A stretch of DNA of 64,000 nt from DASWOJ01 sp964242415. GTDB lineage: Bacteria > Pseudomonadota > Alphaproteobacteria > Acetobacterales > Acetobacteraceae. A model generated the notes under the pieces. The model worked only from the letters and a program-made list of their open reading frames with translations, made no database searches and was not told where the DNA came from. A program made the translations under genes and the position numbers. Positions 1 through 8,063 of this stretch are shown in pieces. Numbering within the stretch: position 1 is the first letter of the stretch; each line of letters opens with the position of its first letter. The stretch covers positions 139,189 to 203,188 of the forward strand of contig CAXTAT010000006.1 of assembly GCA_964242415.1 (NCBI GenBank). Reading direction: 5' to 3'.

Positions 1-2
1 GC

Positions 3-263
3 ACCGGCGGCACCGACCATGGCACCGGGACCGTCGCCTTCGTGGCCGGCGGGGCGGTGCGCGGCGGGCGCGTGCTGGCGGACTGGCCGGGCCTGGCGGA
101 CGGGCAGTTGCTGGAGGGGCGGGACCTGCAGCCCACCCTGGACCTGCGCGGGCTGGCGAAGGGCTTGCTGGCGGCGCATCTCGGCCTGTCGCCGGCCGCC
201 CTGCTGCGTGCCTTTCCCGGCAGCGAGGCTGTCAGCCCCGTGGCTGGGCTGCTGCGCGCCTGA
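3..263 (+). CDS. DUF1501 family protein, C-terminal part (cut by window start)
   Basis: This is the last 86 codons of a gene that begins before the window. The readable protein starts TGGTDHGTGT and continues GGAVRGGRVLADWPGL, which is the C-terminal signature of DUF1501 proteins: a GTDHG metal-site-like motif followed by the GG(A)V.GG.. stretch. DUF1501 proteins are exported proteins related to sulfatases and alkaline phosphatases, of unknown function, often paired with a DUF1800 gene. The partner would lie outside the window. The stop at 261-263 is followed by a family A inverted repeat. Confidence 0.85.
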   Translation, partial: TGGTDHGTGTVAFVAGGAVRGGRVLADWPGLADGQLLEGRDLQPTLDLRGLAKGLLAAHLGLSPAALLRAFPGSEAVSPVAGLLRA

Positions 264-306
264 CTTCAGCGGTCCTTTGCCCTGACCGGAGGGCAGTTCC
301 GCCGTT

Positions 307-412
307 CGTCATCGCGAAGGGCGCTTGCGACGCGGCAATGCAGGGGCACGGGACCGCAACTCCAGCCCGCGCACCCCTGGATTGCCGCGCCGAAGCCGGC
401 TCGCAATGACGT
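307..412. repeat. Family A inverted-repeat element, copy 1
   Basis: The left arm begins GTCATCGCGAAGGGCGCTTG and the right arm ends CGAAGCCGGCTCGCAATGAC. The arms are imperfect inverted copies of about 40 bp, and the inner parts contain GGCAATGCAGGGG and CCCCTGGATTGCC. The element lies between the DUF1501 stop and the methyltransferase gene. The same arms recur eight more times in the window. It is non-coding and REP/MITE-like. Confidence 0.85.
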
Positions 413-507
413 TGGCTGACTTGGGAGCTGCCTGGGGGGCTGCCTGCGCGGTTGCACCCGCGCACGCCGCGCCCTAGCAGGAGCGCAGCATTATCAGAGG
501 TACGGTT

Positions 508-2313
508 TTGGACATTCTCTGGCCCGAAGGCGAGCGTATCCCCCTGCCCTGCCCGGTGTGCGGCACCCCCGGCCCGCATCCGGTGCTGCTGCGCGCCGGG
601 GCGCCCGCCCAGGCGCTGATCCGCTGCACCGCCTGTACGGCCTGCTTCTTCCAGGACACGACCCAGCCCGACTACGCCAACCGGGCCGAGGCGGAGGTGT
701 TCCAGCAGATGTACCTGGAGCAGAACGCCGGCATCCACCACATGACCGGCGTGCTGTTCCGGCTGGATGATCCCGGCATCGACAGCCTGCTGGATGTCGG
801 CTGCGGCTTCGGCTACCCCGTCGATCTCGCCGCCAAGGTGCTGGGCTGGCGGGCCTGCGGCGTGGATCCGGCCGAATACGCCCAGGCCGGCGCCCGGCTG
901 CTGGGTGCGGACCTGCGGCAGGAGTACCTGGCGGACGCCTCCGCGCTGGGCGAGCCGTTCGGCCTCGTGATGGGGTCGGAGGTGGTCGAGCACATCAGCG
1001 AGCCTTATCCGTTCCTGGCGCTGCTGCGGCGTTGGATGAGGCCGGACGGGACCTTGGTGCTGACCACGCCCGATGCCGCCATGCTGACGCCGGGGCAGGA
1101 CGCGGCCATCATGTTCTGCATGCTGTCGGTGGGGCTGCACATGATCCTGTATACGGCGCAGGCGATGGAGGCGATGCTGCGACGGGCGGGCTTTGCCCAT
1201 GTGCATATCGAGTGCGCCAGCAACAACCTGATTGCCTTCGCCGCCGACCACCCGCTGCGCTTCCACCCCGACGCTGCGGCCCGCCACCTGCAGGGTTACC
1301 GCGCCTACTTGCAGCACCTGGTCGGGACGGCCGAGCCTGGGTCGCCCTTGTGGAACGGCGCGGCGGGACGGCTGTTCGCCCATGACTGCCACGGCGCCCC
1401 GCTGCAAGATGCGCTGGCGCAGTGGGACCGCATCGCCGCAACCTGGCGGGCGCGCGGCATCGACCTGGCCCGGCGCCGCCTGCCGCCGCCGGTGGCCGAG
1501 CTGCGATTCGGCCAGGACCCGCTGGCCCTGCTGGTGGCCCAGGCGGCGACGCAGCCGTTCAACCTGGGCGGCGTGCTGTACGGCCGCGCCGTGCTGGAGC
1601 GCCGCATGCCCGGCAGCATCCCGGAGGGCGTGCTGGCCTATGCCCGCCCGGCGTTCCGGGTGGCGGTGGAGGCTCGGCGCGTGCTGGAGGAGTGTGGCCT
1701 GATCGACCTGGACCTGCACCAGTCCGCCTGGCAGGCGCGGCTGCTGATGCTGGACTGCCTGGTGGAGCTGGCGCCGGAGATGGAGGTCGAAATGCTGGCC
1801 GCCCTGGCTGCGCCGTCCGCCCCTGGGCTGGCCGGGCGCATCGACATCCCGCGGGTCCGCCTGCTGCCGCGGCTGGTGCCGCCGTTCATGCGGCTGGTCG
1901 GGGAAGGCCGGTATGCCGAGGCGTCGCGGCTGGAGCCGTTCCTGCGGAACCTGGATGCTGTTTGCGACGTGCCCTACCCCGACCCACCGACGCTGCTGCT
2001 GATGCTGTTTCAGATCGGCATCCTGCGGCTGAACTTCCGGCGCGACGTGCCCGCCGCACGCGCCGCCTTCGCGCACATGGCGGAGCACGCCGCCGGCTGG
2101 GCCCCGCAACCGGCGTGGACGGCGGCGGTGCGCCCGTTGCTGGACCTCGCCACCGCGCATGTCGCGCTGGCGGACCGCATGGGCGCCCCGGAGGCAACGT
2201 CCAGCCCGGTTGCGGAGGCGGTGCCGCCCGGCCTCGCACCCGCAGCCAAACCGGCCAAGCGGAAGCCCCAAGCCGCGGCCCGGCGCCGGAGGGCGGCCGC
2301 GCCAGCCGGCTAG
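508..2313 (+). CDS. Zinc-ribbon class I SAM-dependent methyltransferase with long C-terminal extension
   Basis: A 601-residue protein. The N-terminus carries a four-cysteine zinc ribbon (C15, C18, C40, C43). A class I methyltransferase domain follows, with SAM motif I LLDVGCGFG at about residues 94-102, an acidic residue after it in GVDPAEYA, and the motif MGSEVVEHI typical of Methyltransf_23 members. Residues from about 240 onward are helical, have no family I recognise, and end in a very basic Lys/Arg/Ala tail. The start is TTG, supported by AGAGG seven bases upstream; no ATG fits better. The combination of an N-terminal ribbon and a methyltransferase resembles sugar or glycan methyltransferases, but the substrate is unknown. 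The next gene downstream is a small protein with its own four-cysteine ribbon. Confidence 0.8.
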   Translation: MDILWPEGERIPLPCPVCGTPGPHPVLLRAGAPAQALIRCTACTACFFQDTTQPDYANRAEAEVFQQMYLEQNAGIHHMTGVLFRLDDPGIDSLLDVGCGFGYPVDLAAKVLGWRACGVDPAEYAQAGARLLGADLRQEYLADASALGEPFGLVMGSEVVEHISEPYPFLALLRRWMRPDGTLVLTTPDAAMLTPGQDAAIMFCMLSVGLHMILYTAQAMEAMLRRAGFAHVHIECASNNLIAFAADHPLRFHPDAAARHLQGYRAYLQHLVGTAEPGSPLWNGAAGRLFAHDCHGAPLQDALAQWDRIAATWRARGIDLARRRLPPPVAELRFGQDPLALLVAQAATQPFNLGGVLYGRAVLERRMPGSIPEGVLAYARPAFRVAVEARRVLEECGLIDLDLHQSAWQARLLMLDCLVELAPEMEVEMLAALAAPSAPGLAGRIDIPRVRLLPRLVPPFMRLVGEGRYAEASRLEPFLRNLDAVCDVPYPDPPTLLLMLFQIGILRLNFRRDVPAARAAFAHMAEHAAGWAPQPAWTAAVRPLLDLATAHVALADRMGAPEATSSPVAEAVPPGLAPAAKPAKRKPQAAARRRRAAAPAG

Positions 2314-2782
2314 AGGGACGTTTCGAAAGTCGTGATCCGTTGTCTGGTAAGGGGAGTTTCTCATCCATGGCGGCTTGTCGTTTGATATCGAACTAATATC
2401 CCCGGGTCTTTGCGTTGGCTGGTCTGCCGACTTGTCCTCTCGTCATTGCCCCATCTGTCATTGCGGGAGCGCTTGCGGCGTGGCAATCCAGGGATTGCAA
2501 GGCCGGAACTGCGGGGCGTGCCCCCTGGATTGCCGCGCCGAAGCCGGCTCGCAATGACGACCGATAGATACATACGCGGCCGTAATTGTTGGGGCGGGGG
2601 GCGTTTGGCGCGCGTCGGCTGACGCGGCGGCGGCGGTCGGGTAAGGTGGCGCGGATCTGCCAACCCCCCAGTCCCAAGCCAAGGAATGCCGCCCATGCTG
2701 TCCCGCCGCACGGCGATCACCCCACCTGCCAGCCCGGGCCTGCTGCGCCGACGGATGCCAAGCGCCGCGGCCTGCACGCGGC
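2314..2782. other. Non-coding stretch between two zinc-ribbon genes
   Basis: About 470 bp. It holds family A copy 2 (2457-2559) and a very GC-rich segment at 2590-2640. A 36-codon open frame (ATG near 2687, stop near 2795) ends inside the start of the next gene and has no recognisable content. I see no RNA gene or clear promoter here. Confidence 0.5.
2457..2559. repeat. Family A inverted-repeat element, copy 2
   Basis: The left arm GTCATTGCGGGAGCGCTTGC runs on to GGCAATCCAGGG. The right arm CCCTGGATTGCCGCGCCGAA runs on to GCCGGCTCGCAATGAC. It lies 144 bp past the stop of the methyltransferase gene. Confidence 0.85.
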
Positions 2783-3088
2783 GTGGCGAGTCCTAGCCCG
2801 GTGTCGGACCAATCCCCGGCCACCGCCGAGCAGGCCATCGAGTTCTTCCGCCGCAAGGGCGCCGATGGCCCCTGCCCGATCTGCCGCCACCCGAAGTGGC
2901 TGCTGCACTCCGGCGTGGACCGCGGCGTGGACGTGTTCCGCGTGCCACGCCAGGTCGATTACATCGTCAGCAACCTGCAGGTGTATGTGATGATCTGCGA
3001 GAATTGCGGCTTCGTGCGCCAGCACGTCCGCGACCTGGTGGATGGCGCGATCGACCCGCCCGGCGGCCTGTCCCTGCCCACCGAGTAG
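2783..3088 (+). CDS. Small four-cysteine zinc-ribbon protein
   Basis: A 101-residue protein with CPIC at 31-34 and CENC at 72-75, a classic two-knuckle treble-clef or zinc-ribbon arrangement with 37 residues between knuckles. There is no signal peptide or membrane segment. The start is uncertain: GTG at 2783 gives MASPSPVSDQ, and a second GTG at 2801 gives VSDQ; neither has a convincing ribosome binding site. Its role is unknown. Cysteine knuckles of this kind usually bind zinc and serve in protein or nucleic-acid contacts. It follows the ribbon-bearing methyltransferase on the same strand, though 469 bp away with a repeat between, so co-transcription is doubtful. Confidence 0.7.
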   Translation: MASPSPVSDQSPATAEQAIEFFRRKGADGPCPICRHPKWLLHSGVDRGVDVFRVPRQVDYIVSNLQVYVMICENCGFVRQHVRDLVDGAIDPPGGLSLPTE

Positions 3089-3180
3089 GCCGCCCCGCCT
3101 TCATGGCCCCACCTGCCGCGGGATGCCTGGTGCAGCGGGGCAACGTCGGGCGGGGCTGCCGTCACCAGCAGGAGACCTGA

Positions 3181-3861
3181 ATGGCGTCCTTTGGCATGGC
3201 CGCACCTTGGCCGCTTCGCGTCGTCCGCGCGCATCCGCGCATCAGCACGGGGCTGCTGGTCAGCCTGCTGTCGTACTTCGTGCTGCCGGACGCCCTGATG
3301 CCCTCGGCGCGCGCGGTGCTGGCATGGGACATCGGCTCCTTGGTGCTGCTGCTGCTGGCCGGCATCCTGTTCGCCCGCGGCGGCGCCACGATGGAGCGGG
3401 CCGCCGCCGAGCAGGAGGAGGGCGAGTGGACGATCTTCTTCATCACCCTGGCCGGGGTGGTATTCAGCTTCGTCGCGCTGACGGTGGTGTTCGGCGGGGT
3501 GAAGGACATGACGCCAGACGTGCGCCGGTTCCATGTCGGCCTGGTCGCGGCGACGCTGCTGCTATCCTGGCTGGTCACGCATGTCGTGTTCGCGATGCGT
3601 TACGCGCACGAGTATTATGCCAAGGACCTGGGCGGCCCGGACATCGACCGCGGGCTGGAGTTCCCGGGCGGGGAGCCGCCGGATTACTGGGACTTCGTTT
3701 ACTTCGCCATCGTCCTCGGCATGACGTTCCAGGTCTCGGATGTGCAGATCACCGCGCGGAAGCTGCGGCGGCTGGCGACGGTGCACGGGCTGATCGGCTT
3801 CCTGTTCAACACGGTCGTCGTGGCGCTGACGGTCAACATCGCCGCAAGCCTGCTGTCGTAG
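3181..3861 (+). CDS. DUF1345 family membrane protein
   Basis: A 226-residue integral membrane protein with about five to six hydrophobic segments (near 22-40, 46-63, 82-104, 121-138, 170-185, 203-225). The stretch DYWDFVYFAIVLGMTFQVSD is the hallmark of DUF1345, a family of bacterial inner-membrane proteins of unknown function. The start ATG has a good ribosome binding site (AGGAG, eight bases upstream). The gene abuts the stop codon of the convergent small membrane protein at 3862 with no spacer, so transcription from either side runs into the other. Confidence 0.88.
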   Translation: MASFGMAAPWPLRVVRAHPRISTGLLVSLLSYFVLPDALMPSARAVLAWDIGSLVLLLLAGILFARGGATMERAAAEQEEGEWTIFFITLAGVVFSFVALTVVFGGVKDMTPDVRRFHVGLVAATLLLSWLVTHVVFAMRYAHEYYAKDLGGPDIDRGLEFPGGEPPDYWDFVYFAIVLGMTFQVSDVQITARKLRRLATVHGLIGFLFNTVVVALTVNIAASLLS

Positions 3862-4068
3862 TTACCGAAGCCCGGCCAGCAGGGCGTCGCAGTTGGTGCG
3901 GCCCGACAGCAGGCAGTCCTCGATCCGGGCCTTGTCGCGCAACTGGATGACCAGGAACAGGCTCGCCACGACGATCAGCAACGCCGCCGTCAGCCCGGCC
4001 AGGCTGGAGGTGACGCGGTTGTCCTCAGCTTGCTCGTCTTCGCCTGGGTACGCGCGTGTCGGACGCAT
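3862..4068 (-). CDS. Small single-pass membrane protein, hypothetical
   Basis: A 68-residue protein with a charged N-terminus (MRPTRAYPGEDEQAEDNR), one hydrophobic helix at about residues 23-43, and a short C-terminal tail holding two cysteines (DCLLSGRTNC). I recognise no family. It is supported by its open frame, its membrane-protein shape and its stop codon lying exactly against the end of the neighbouring gene. The two tail cysteines could form a disulfide if the tail is periplasmic; that is inference. Confidence 0.55.
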   Translation of the reverse strand: MRPTRAYPGEDEQAEDNRVTSSLAGLTAALLIVVASLFLVIQLRDKARIEDCLLSGRTNCDALLAGLR

Positions 4069-4145
4069 CGTGCCTTCCTACCTGCCTGTTCTCGATAAGG
4101 CTGCCCCAACCCTAGGCTGCAAGACGCATTGCAGCAACATCCGCG

Positions 4146-4805
4146 ATGCCGCATGAGGACGCGATGCAGGCCGCCCGCCACCTCGCCGCCACCGACGCCG
4201 CCTTCGCCGCCTTGATCGAGCGGATCGGCCCCTGCACGGCCGCCCCCAAGCCGCGCGAACCCTACGAGGCCCTGGTCCGCGCCATCGCCCACCAGCAACT
4301 GCACGGCCGCGCGGCGGAGGCCATCCTCAACCGCTTCATCGCCCTGCACCCGGACCCGTTTCCCCGCCCGGAGCAGGTGGCGGCCACCCCGGACGCGGCG
4401 CTGCGGGCCTGCGGCTTCTCCGCCACCAAGGTTGCCGCCGTCCGCGACATCTGCGCCCGCGCGCTGGACGGCGTGGTGCCCGGTGCGGCCGAGGCGGCGG
4501 GGCTGTCGGACGCCGAGCTGATCACGCGCCTGGTCACCATCCGCGGCGTCGGGCGCTGGACGGTGGAGATGCTGCTGATCTCGACGCTGGGCCGCCCCGA
4601 CGTGCTGCCGGTGGACGATTTCGGCGTGCGGGAGGGCTGGCGGCTGATCAAGGGCCTGGAGAAGCAGACGGCCCCGCGCGAGCTGGCGCGGGTCGGTGAG
4701 GCTTGGGCGCCGTGGCGCTCGACCGCGGCCTGGTACCTGTGGCGCGCGGCGGACGAGGGCAAGAAAGTCAAGCCGCCGCCAGAAAGCCCTGTACCACCTG
4801 GGTGA
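4146..4805 (+). CDS. DNA-3-methyladenine glycosylase II-type (AlkA-like HhH-GPD)
   Basis: A 219-residue DNA repair glycosylase of the HhH-GPD superfamily, which excises alkylated purines. The conserved N-terminal element ALVRAIAHQQLHGRAA is present, then the helix-hairpin-helix TIRGVGRWTVEM at about 131-142 and the catalytic aspartate in LPVDDFGVREG (D157/D158). It lacks the N-terminal domain of E. coli AlkA, as the short alphaproteobacterial and yeast MAG-type enzymes do. The start may be ATG 4146 or ATG 4164. Its last 38 bases overlap the 3' end of the convergent hydrolase gene, so the last dozen codons of both genes are read from the same DNA. Confidence 0.9.
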   Translation: MPHEDAMQAARHLAATDAAFAALIERIGPCTAAPKPREPYEALVRAIAHQQLHGRAAEAILNRFIALHPDPFPRPEQVAATPDAALRACGFSATKVAAVRDICARALDGVVPGAAEAAGLSDAELITRLVTIRGVGRWTVEMLLISTLGRPDVLPVDDFGVREGWRLIKGLEKQTAPRELARVGEAWAPWRSTAAWYLWRAADEGKKVKPPPESPVPPG

Positions 4806-5532
4806 ATGCCTCCGGCGCGTCGGCATGCAGCCAGTGCCCGGCGTCGCGCAGGGTGACGAAGCGGGCGGCGGGGAACAGCGCGCGGAAGGCTGGGCGATGC
4901 TCGGGCAGCACGAAGCCGGAGCGGTCGCCGCGCAGCGCCAGCACCGGACCGGGGTAGGTCGCGCCGGGCGGGGCGTCCCAGCCCTCGATGCCGGGCAGGG
5001 CCGTCGTGATCTCAGGCAGGCTGATTCGCCAGGCGGGCTGCGCGCCGAAGCGCAGGTTCTGCAGCAGGAAGCCGCGCACCCCGGCCTCAGGCACCGCGGG
5101 CGCCAGCAGCGCATCGGCCCTGGCGCGCGTCAGGTCCGGCGTCAGCGGCAGGGCCAGCATGGCATCGGCGATGGCGCGGTTGTTGTGCTGGTAGGCGACC
5201 GGCGCGATGTCGGCCACCAGCAGGCGCCGCACCCGGTCCGGCGCCAGCAGGGCGGCCCGCATCGCCACCTTGCCGCCCATCGAGTGCCCCAGCAGCGCCG
5301 CCGCCGTGATGCCGCGCGCCGCCATGCTGTCCAGCACGTCGGCTGCCATGGCGGCGTACGACATGGCGGGGTCGTGCGGGCTGGCGCCATGGTTGCGCAG
5401 GTCGAACGCCAGCACGCGGTGCGTCTCGGCCAGGCTGCGCTGCACCCTGGCGAAGTTGCCGGACGAGCCGAACAGCCCATGCAGCAGCACGACGGCGCTA
5501 CCTTGCCCGGCCTCGGTGCCGTGCAGGATCAT
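4768..5532 (-). CDS. Alpha/beta hydrolase, YbfF-type esterase
   Basis: A 254-residue alpha/beta-fold hydrolase. The oxyanion-hole motif HGLFGSSGNF is at 18-27, the nucleophile elbow GHSMGG at 82-87 (S84), the acid is likely in RGDRSGF, and the catalytic histidine is in DAGHWLH near residue 233. FDLRNHGASPHD matches the YbfF/esterase subgroup. The ATG overlaps the stop of the upstream lyase gene as ATGA (5529-5532), so the two are almost certainly translationally coupled. The substrate is unknown. Confidence 0.88.
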   Translation of the reverse strand: MILHGTEAGQGSAVVLLHGLFGSSGNFARVQRSLAETHRVLAFDLRNHGASPHDPAMSYAAMAADVLDSMAARGITAAALLGHSMGGKVAMRAALLAPDRVRRLLVADIAPVAYQHNNRAIADAMLALPLTPDLTRARADALLAPAVPEAGVRGFLLQNLRFGAQPAWRISLPEITTALPGIEGWDAPPGATYPGPVLALRGDRSGFVLPEHRPAFRALFPAARFVTLRDAGHWLHADAPEAFTQVVQGFLAAA

Positions 5533-6683
5533 GCGGGGGCCGCCGGGCCGGGCACCAGGCTGGCATAGAGTGCCGGGTCGGTCGCGCCCTCGGTGCTGAA
5601 CAGCAGCACGCGGCTTTCGGCGGTCAGGCCGAGCGCCGTGCGGGCCGCCGGGTGTTCCGCCGCCAGCAGCAGGCCGCCCAGCCCGGCCGCGCCGGACTCG
5701 CCGGAGACGATGCCCGCCGCGGCCAGGGCGCGCATGCCGTCGATCGCGGCGGCGTCGGGAATGGCGAGGAAGGCAGCGGCGGCGCGGTCTAGCTCCTGCC
5801 AGGCGATCAGGCTTGGCTCGCCGCAGGCCAGGCCCGCCATGATGGTCTGCAGGTCCCCGGCCGCGGTCGGCGCCCCGGCTTCGGCGCTGGCCAGCAGGCA
5901 GGCGGCGCGGCTGGGTTCGACGACGACCAGCGCCGGGACCGGGTTGAGGCTCCGCACCTGGACCGACACCGCCGCCGCCATGCCGCCGACGCCGCCCTGG
6001 ACGAAGACGTGGGTGGGCGGCGGGCCGGACCACTGGCCCAAGGCTTCGTCCGGCATCAGGCGGTAGCCCTGCATGACCTCACGCGGGATTTCCGTGTAGC
6101 CGGGCCAGGAAGTGTCGGAGACGACGAACCAGCCGTGCTCGGCCGCCAGGGACGCCGCGGCGCGCACGGAGTCGTCGTAGCTGCCCGGCACCTCGCGCAC
6201 CTCGGCGCCGTAGCGGGCGATGGCGTCGCGGCGGTTCTGCGTCACGCCGGGGTGGACAAGGATGACGCAGGCCGCGCCGAAGCGTTGGGCGCCCCAGGCG
6301 ACGCTGCGGCCATGGTTGCCGTCGGTGGCGCAGGTGACGGTGATGCCGGACGTCGCTGGGGCGAGGCTGCCGCTCATTAGGTCCGCGGCGGTTGCGTTGC
6401 GGGCGGTGCCGCGCCGGGCCAGTTCGGCCTGCATTACGCCCAGCACGGCGTAGGCGCCGCCCAGCGCCTTGAAGCTGCCCAGGCCGAAGCGTGAGGCTTC
6501 GTCCTTCACCTGCACGGTGGCGACGCCGGCGCGGCGGGCCAGTGCTGGCAGGTCATGCAGCGGCGTGGGGGCGTAGCCGGGCCAGGCGGTGATCTCGGCG
6601 CGGGCGCGGCGGAACCCGCCGGCAGGCAGCACGGTCAGGCCGGGCAGGCCGCGGCGCGGGTTGGGCAGGCAGCGAAAGGTCAT
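5529..6683 (-). CDS. dpaL: Diaminopropionate ammonia-lyase (PLP fold type II)
   Basis: A 384-residue enzyme, the usual length for the family, that converts 2,3-diaminopropionate to pyruvate and ammonia. The PLP lysine lies in RFGLGSFKALGGAYA (K72), the substrate/PLP loop is CATDGNHGRSVAWGA, the phosphate-binding glycine loop is QGGVGGMAAAV, and ESGAAGLGG is present near the C-terminus. This combination separates it from threonine dehydratases. It is the first gene of a two-gene unit with the hydrolase. A family B repeat separates it from the divergent dehydrogenase gene. Confidence 0.87.
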   Translation of the reverse strand: MTFRCLPNPRRGLPGLTVLPAGGFRRARAEITAWPGYAPTPLHDLPALARRAGVATVQVKDEASRFGLGSFKALGGAYAVLGVMQAELARRGTARNATAADLMSGSLAPATSGITVTCATDGNHGRSVAWGAQRFGAACVILVHPGVTQNRRDAIARYGAEVREVPGSYDDSVRAAASLAAEHGWFVVSDTSWPGYTEIPREVMQGYRLMPDEALGQWSGPPPTHVFVQGGVGGMAAAVSVQVRSLNPVPALVVVEPSRAACLLASAEAGAPTAAGDLQTIMAGLACGEPSLIAWQELDRAAAAFLAIPDAAAIDGMRALAAAGIVSGESGAAGLGGLLLAAEHPAARTALGLTAESRVLLFSTEGATDPALYASLVPGPAAPA

Positions 6684-6749
6684 GCTGGCTAGAATTGCGC
6701 GGCGGCGGACCAGCGGCTAGTGCTGGACTGGATTAGACGCCTGCTGCTG

Positions 6750-6892
6750 CTCCATCCCTTCGGGAGAGGGCCGGGGTGAGGGAATCGGCAAGGGCGGACT
6801 TGGCCGAGGCAAGGACAGCAAGCGGCCCGATCGGGCGTGGTGTGGCGCTTGCCGCCTCCCTCACCCCGGCCCTCTCCCGGAGGGAGAGGGAG
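6750..6892. repeat. Family B nested inverted-repeat element, copy 1
   Basis: The left arm CTTCGGGAGAGGGCCGGGGT and the right arm TCACCCCGGCCCTCTCCCGG are inverted copies about 75 bp apart. Each arm carries its own small hairpin (CCCTCTCCCGGAGGGAGAGGG-type). The element lies between divergent genes (lyase and dehydrogenase), so it sits in their shared upstream region. Confidence 0.85.
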
Positions 6893-6941
6893 TTAAGCCG
6901 GCTCCATGTATAATCGAGCTGCGACGAGAGAGGGGGCGGCC

Positions 6942-7916
6942 ATGCACATCACCATCCTGGGCGGCAACGGGTTCCTGGGCCGCAAGGTCGCCGCGCGCCT
7001 GGCCGCCGATGGCGCGCTGGGCGGCGTGCCCGTCAGCAGCCTGACGCTGTTCGACCTGGCCTCTGCCCCGGCCCCGGGCGCGGCGTTCCCCGTGCACAGC
7101 CTGGCCGGGGACTTGGCCAACCTGCCGCCCGCCGCCATCCCGCCCGGCACGTCCGTCGTGTTCCACCTGGCCGCGGTGGTCAGCAGCGCCGCGGAGGCGG
7201 ATTACGAGTTGGGCCGCCGGGTCAACGTGCGCGGCACCGACGCGGTGATCGACGCCTGCCGCCGGCTGGACGCGCCGCCGCGGGTGGTGTTCACCAGCTC
7301 GGTCGCCAGCTTCAGCGGCGGCCAGGGCGCGGTGCTGGCCGACGACGCGCGGCAGGTGCCGGGCAACTCGTATGGCGCGCAGAAGGCGGCGGCCGAGCTG
7401 ATCCTGGCCGACGCCAGCCGCCGCGGCTTCCTGGATGCGGTGCTGATCCGCCTGCCGACCGTCATCGTCCGCCCTGGCCGCCCGAATGCCGCCGCCAGCA
7501 GCTTCGTGAGCAGCATCGTGCGCGAGCCGCTGCTGGGCCTGCGCGCCGCCCTGCCGGTGCCGGACAGCTTCGCCGTCTGGGTGTGCAGCCCACGGCGGGC
7601 GGTTGATTGGCTGCTGCATGCCGCGGGCATGGACACGTCCGCCATGGGCGGGGACCGTGGGGTAAACCCGCCGGGCCTCAGCGTGACGGTCGGCGAGATG
7701 CTCGCGGCATTGGAGGCGGTGCAGCCCGGCGCCGCCGCCCTGGTGGACCGCCGGCCCGATCCCGCCGTTGCCGCCATCGTCGGCGGCTGGCCGGCTGCCT
7801 TCGCCGCCATCCGCGCGCCGGCGCTGGGTTTCAGCGCCCACGAGGCCCTGCCGGAGGTGATCCGCGCCTTCATCGCCGACGACCTGGAGGCGACGCGCCG
7901 CGACCGGGTGGCGTAG
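6942..7916 (+). CDS. NAD-dependent epimerase/dehydrogenase, D-erythronate dehydrogenase (DenD)-like
   Basis: A 324-residue extended short-chain dehydrogenase. The Rossmann glycine motif GGNGFLG is at 7-13, FHLAAVVSS at about 74-82, the serine region VFTSSVA, and the YxxxK catalytic pair is Y144/K148 (SYGAQK). The C-terminal NPPGLSVTVGEMLAAL stretch matches the DenD subgroup, which oxidises D-erythronate in four-carbon acid catabolism. The ATG at 6942 is chosen over an in-frame upstream ATG because GAGAGGGGG precedes it. No other four-carbon-acid catabolic gene is adjacent, so the substrate assignment is tentative. Confidence 0.8.
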   Translation: MHITILGGNGFLGRKVAARLAADGALGGVPVSSLTLFDLASAPAPGAAFPVHSLAGDLANLPPAAIPPGTSVVFHLAAVVSSAAEADYELGRRVNVRGTDAVIDACRRLDAPPRVVFTSSVASFSGGQGAVLADDARQVPGNSYGAQKAAAELILADASRRGFLDAVLIRLPTVIVRPGRPNAAASSFVSSIVREPLLGLRAALPVPDSFAVWVCSPRRAVDWLLHAAGMDTSAMGGDRGVNPPGLSVTVGEMLAALEAVQPGAAALVDRRPDPAVAAIVGGWPAAFAAIRAPALGFSAHEALPEVIRAFIADDLEATRRDRVA

Positions 7917-8063
7917 GCTGAAACATCGGTTGTAAAACGTTACAGCCCTCCGCCAATTTATTCACTGGTCCAGGGTTGAACCCGCTGGGATCGGGCCGCA
8001 GTAAGAAGCAGTCGGCGGCGGAGTGCTGCGCGGCGACTCCTGCCCCGTTGGGTTCCCCTTACG

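Noticed and set aside
232..2364. A 710-codon open frame on the minus strand opposite the methyltransferase gene
   Set aside because: It is rich in Arg, Gln, His and Pro with no domain, as expected from the reverse strand of a GC-rich gene; the plus-strand product has clear methyltransferase motifs.
2687..2795. A 36-codon frame starting MPPMLSRRTAITPP with a twin-arginine-like stretch
   Set aside because: It is too short for a Tat signal plus mature protein and runs into the next gene; probably chance.
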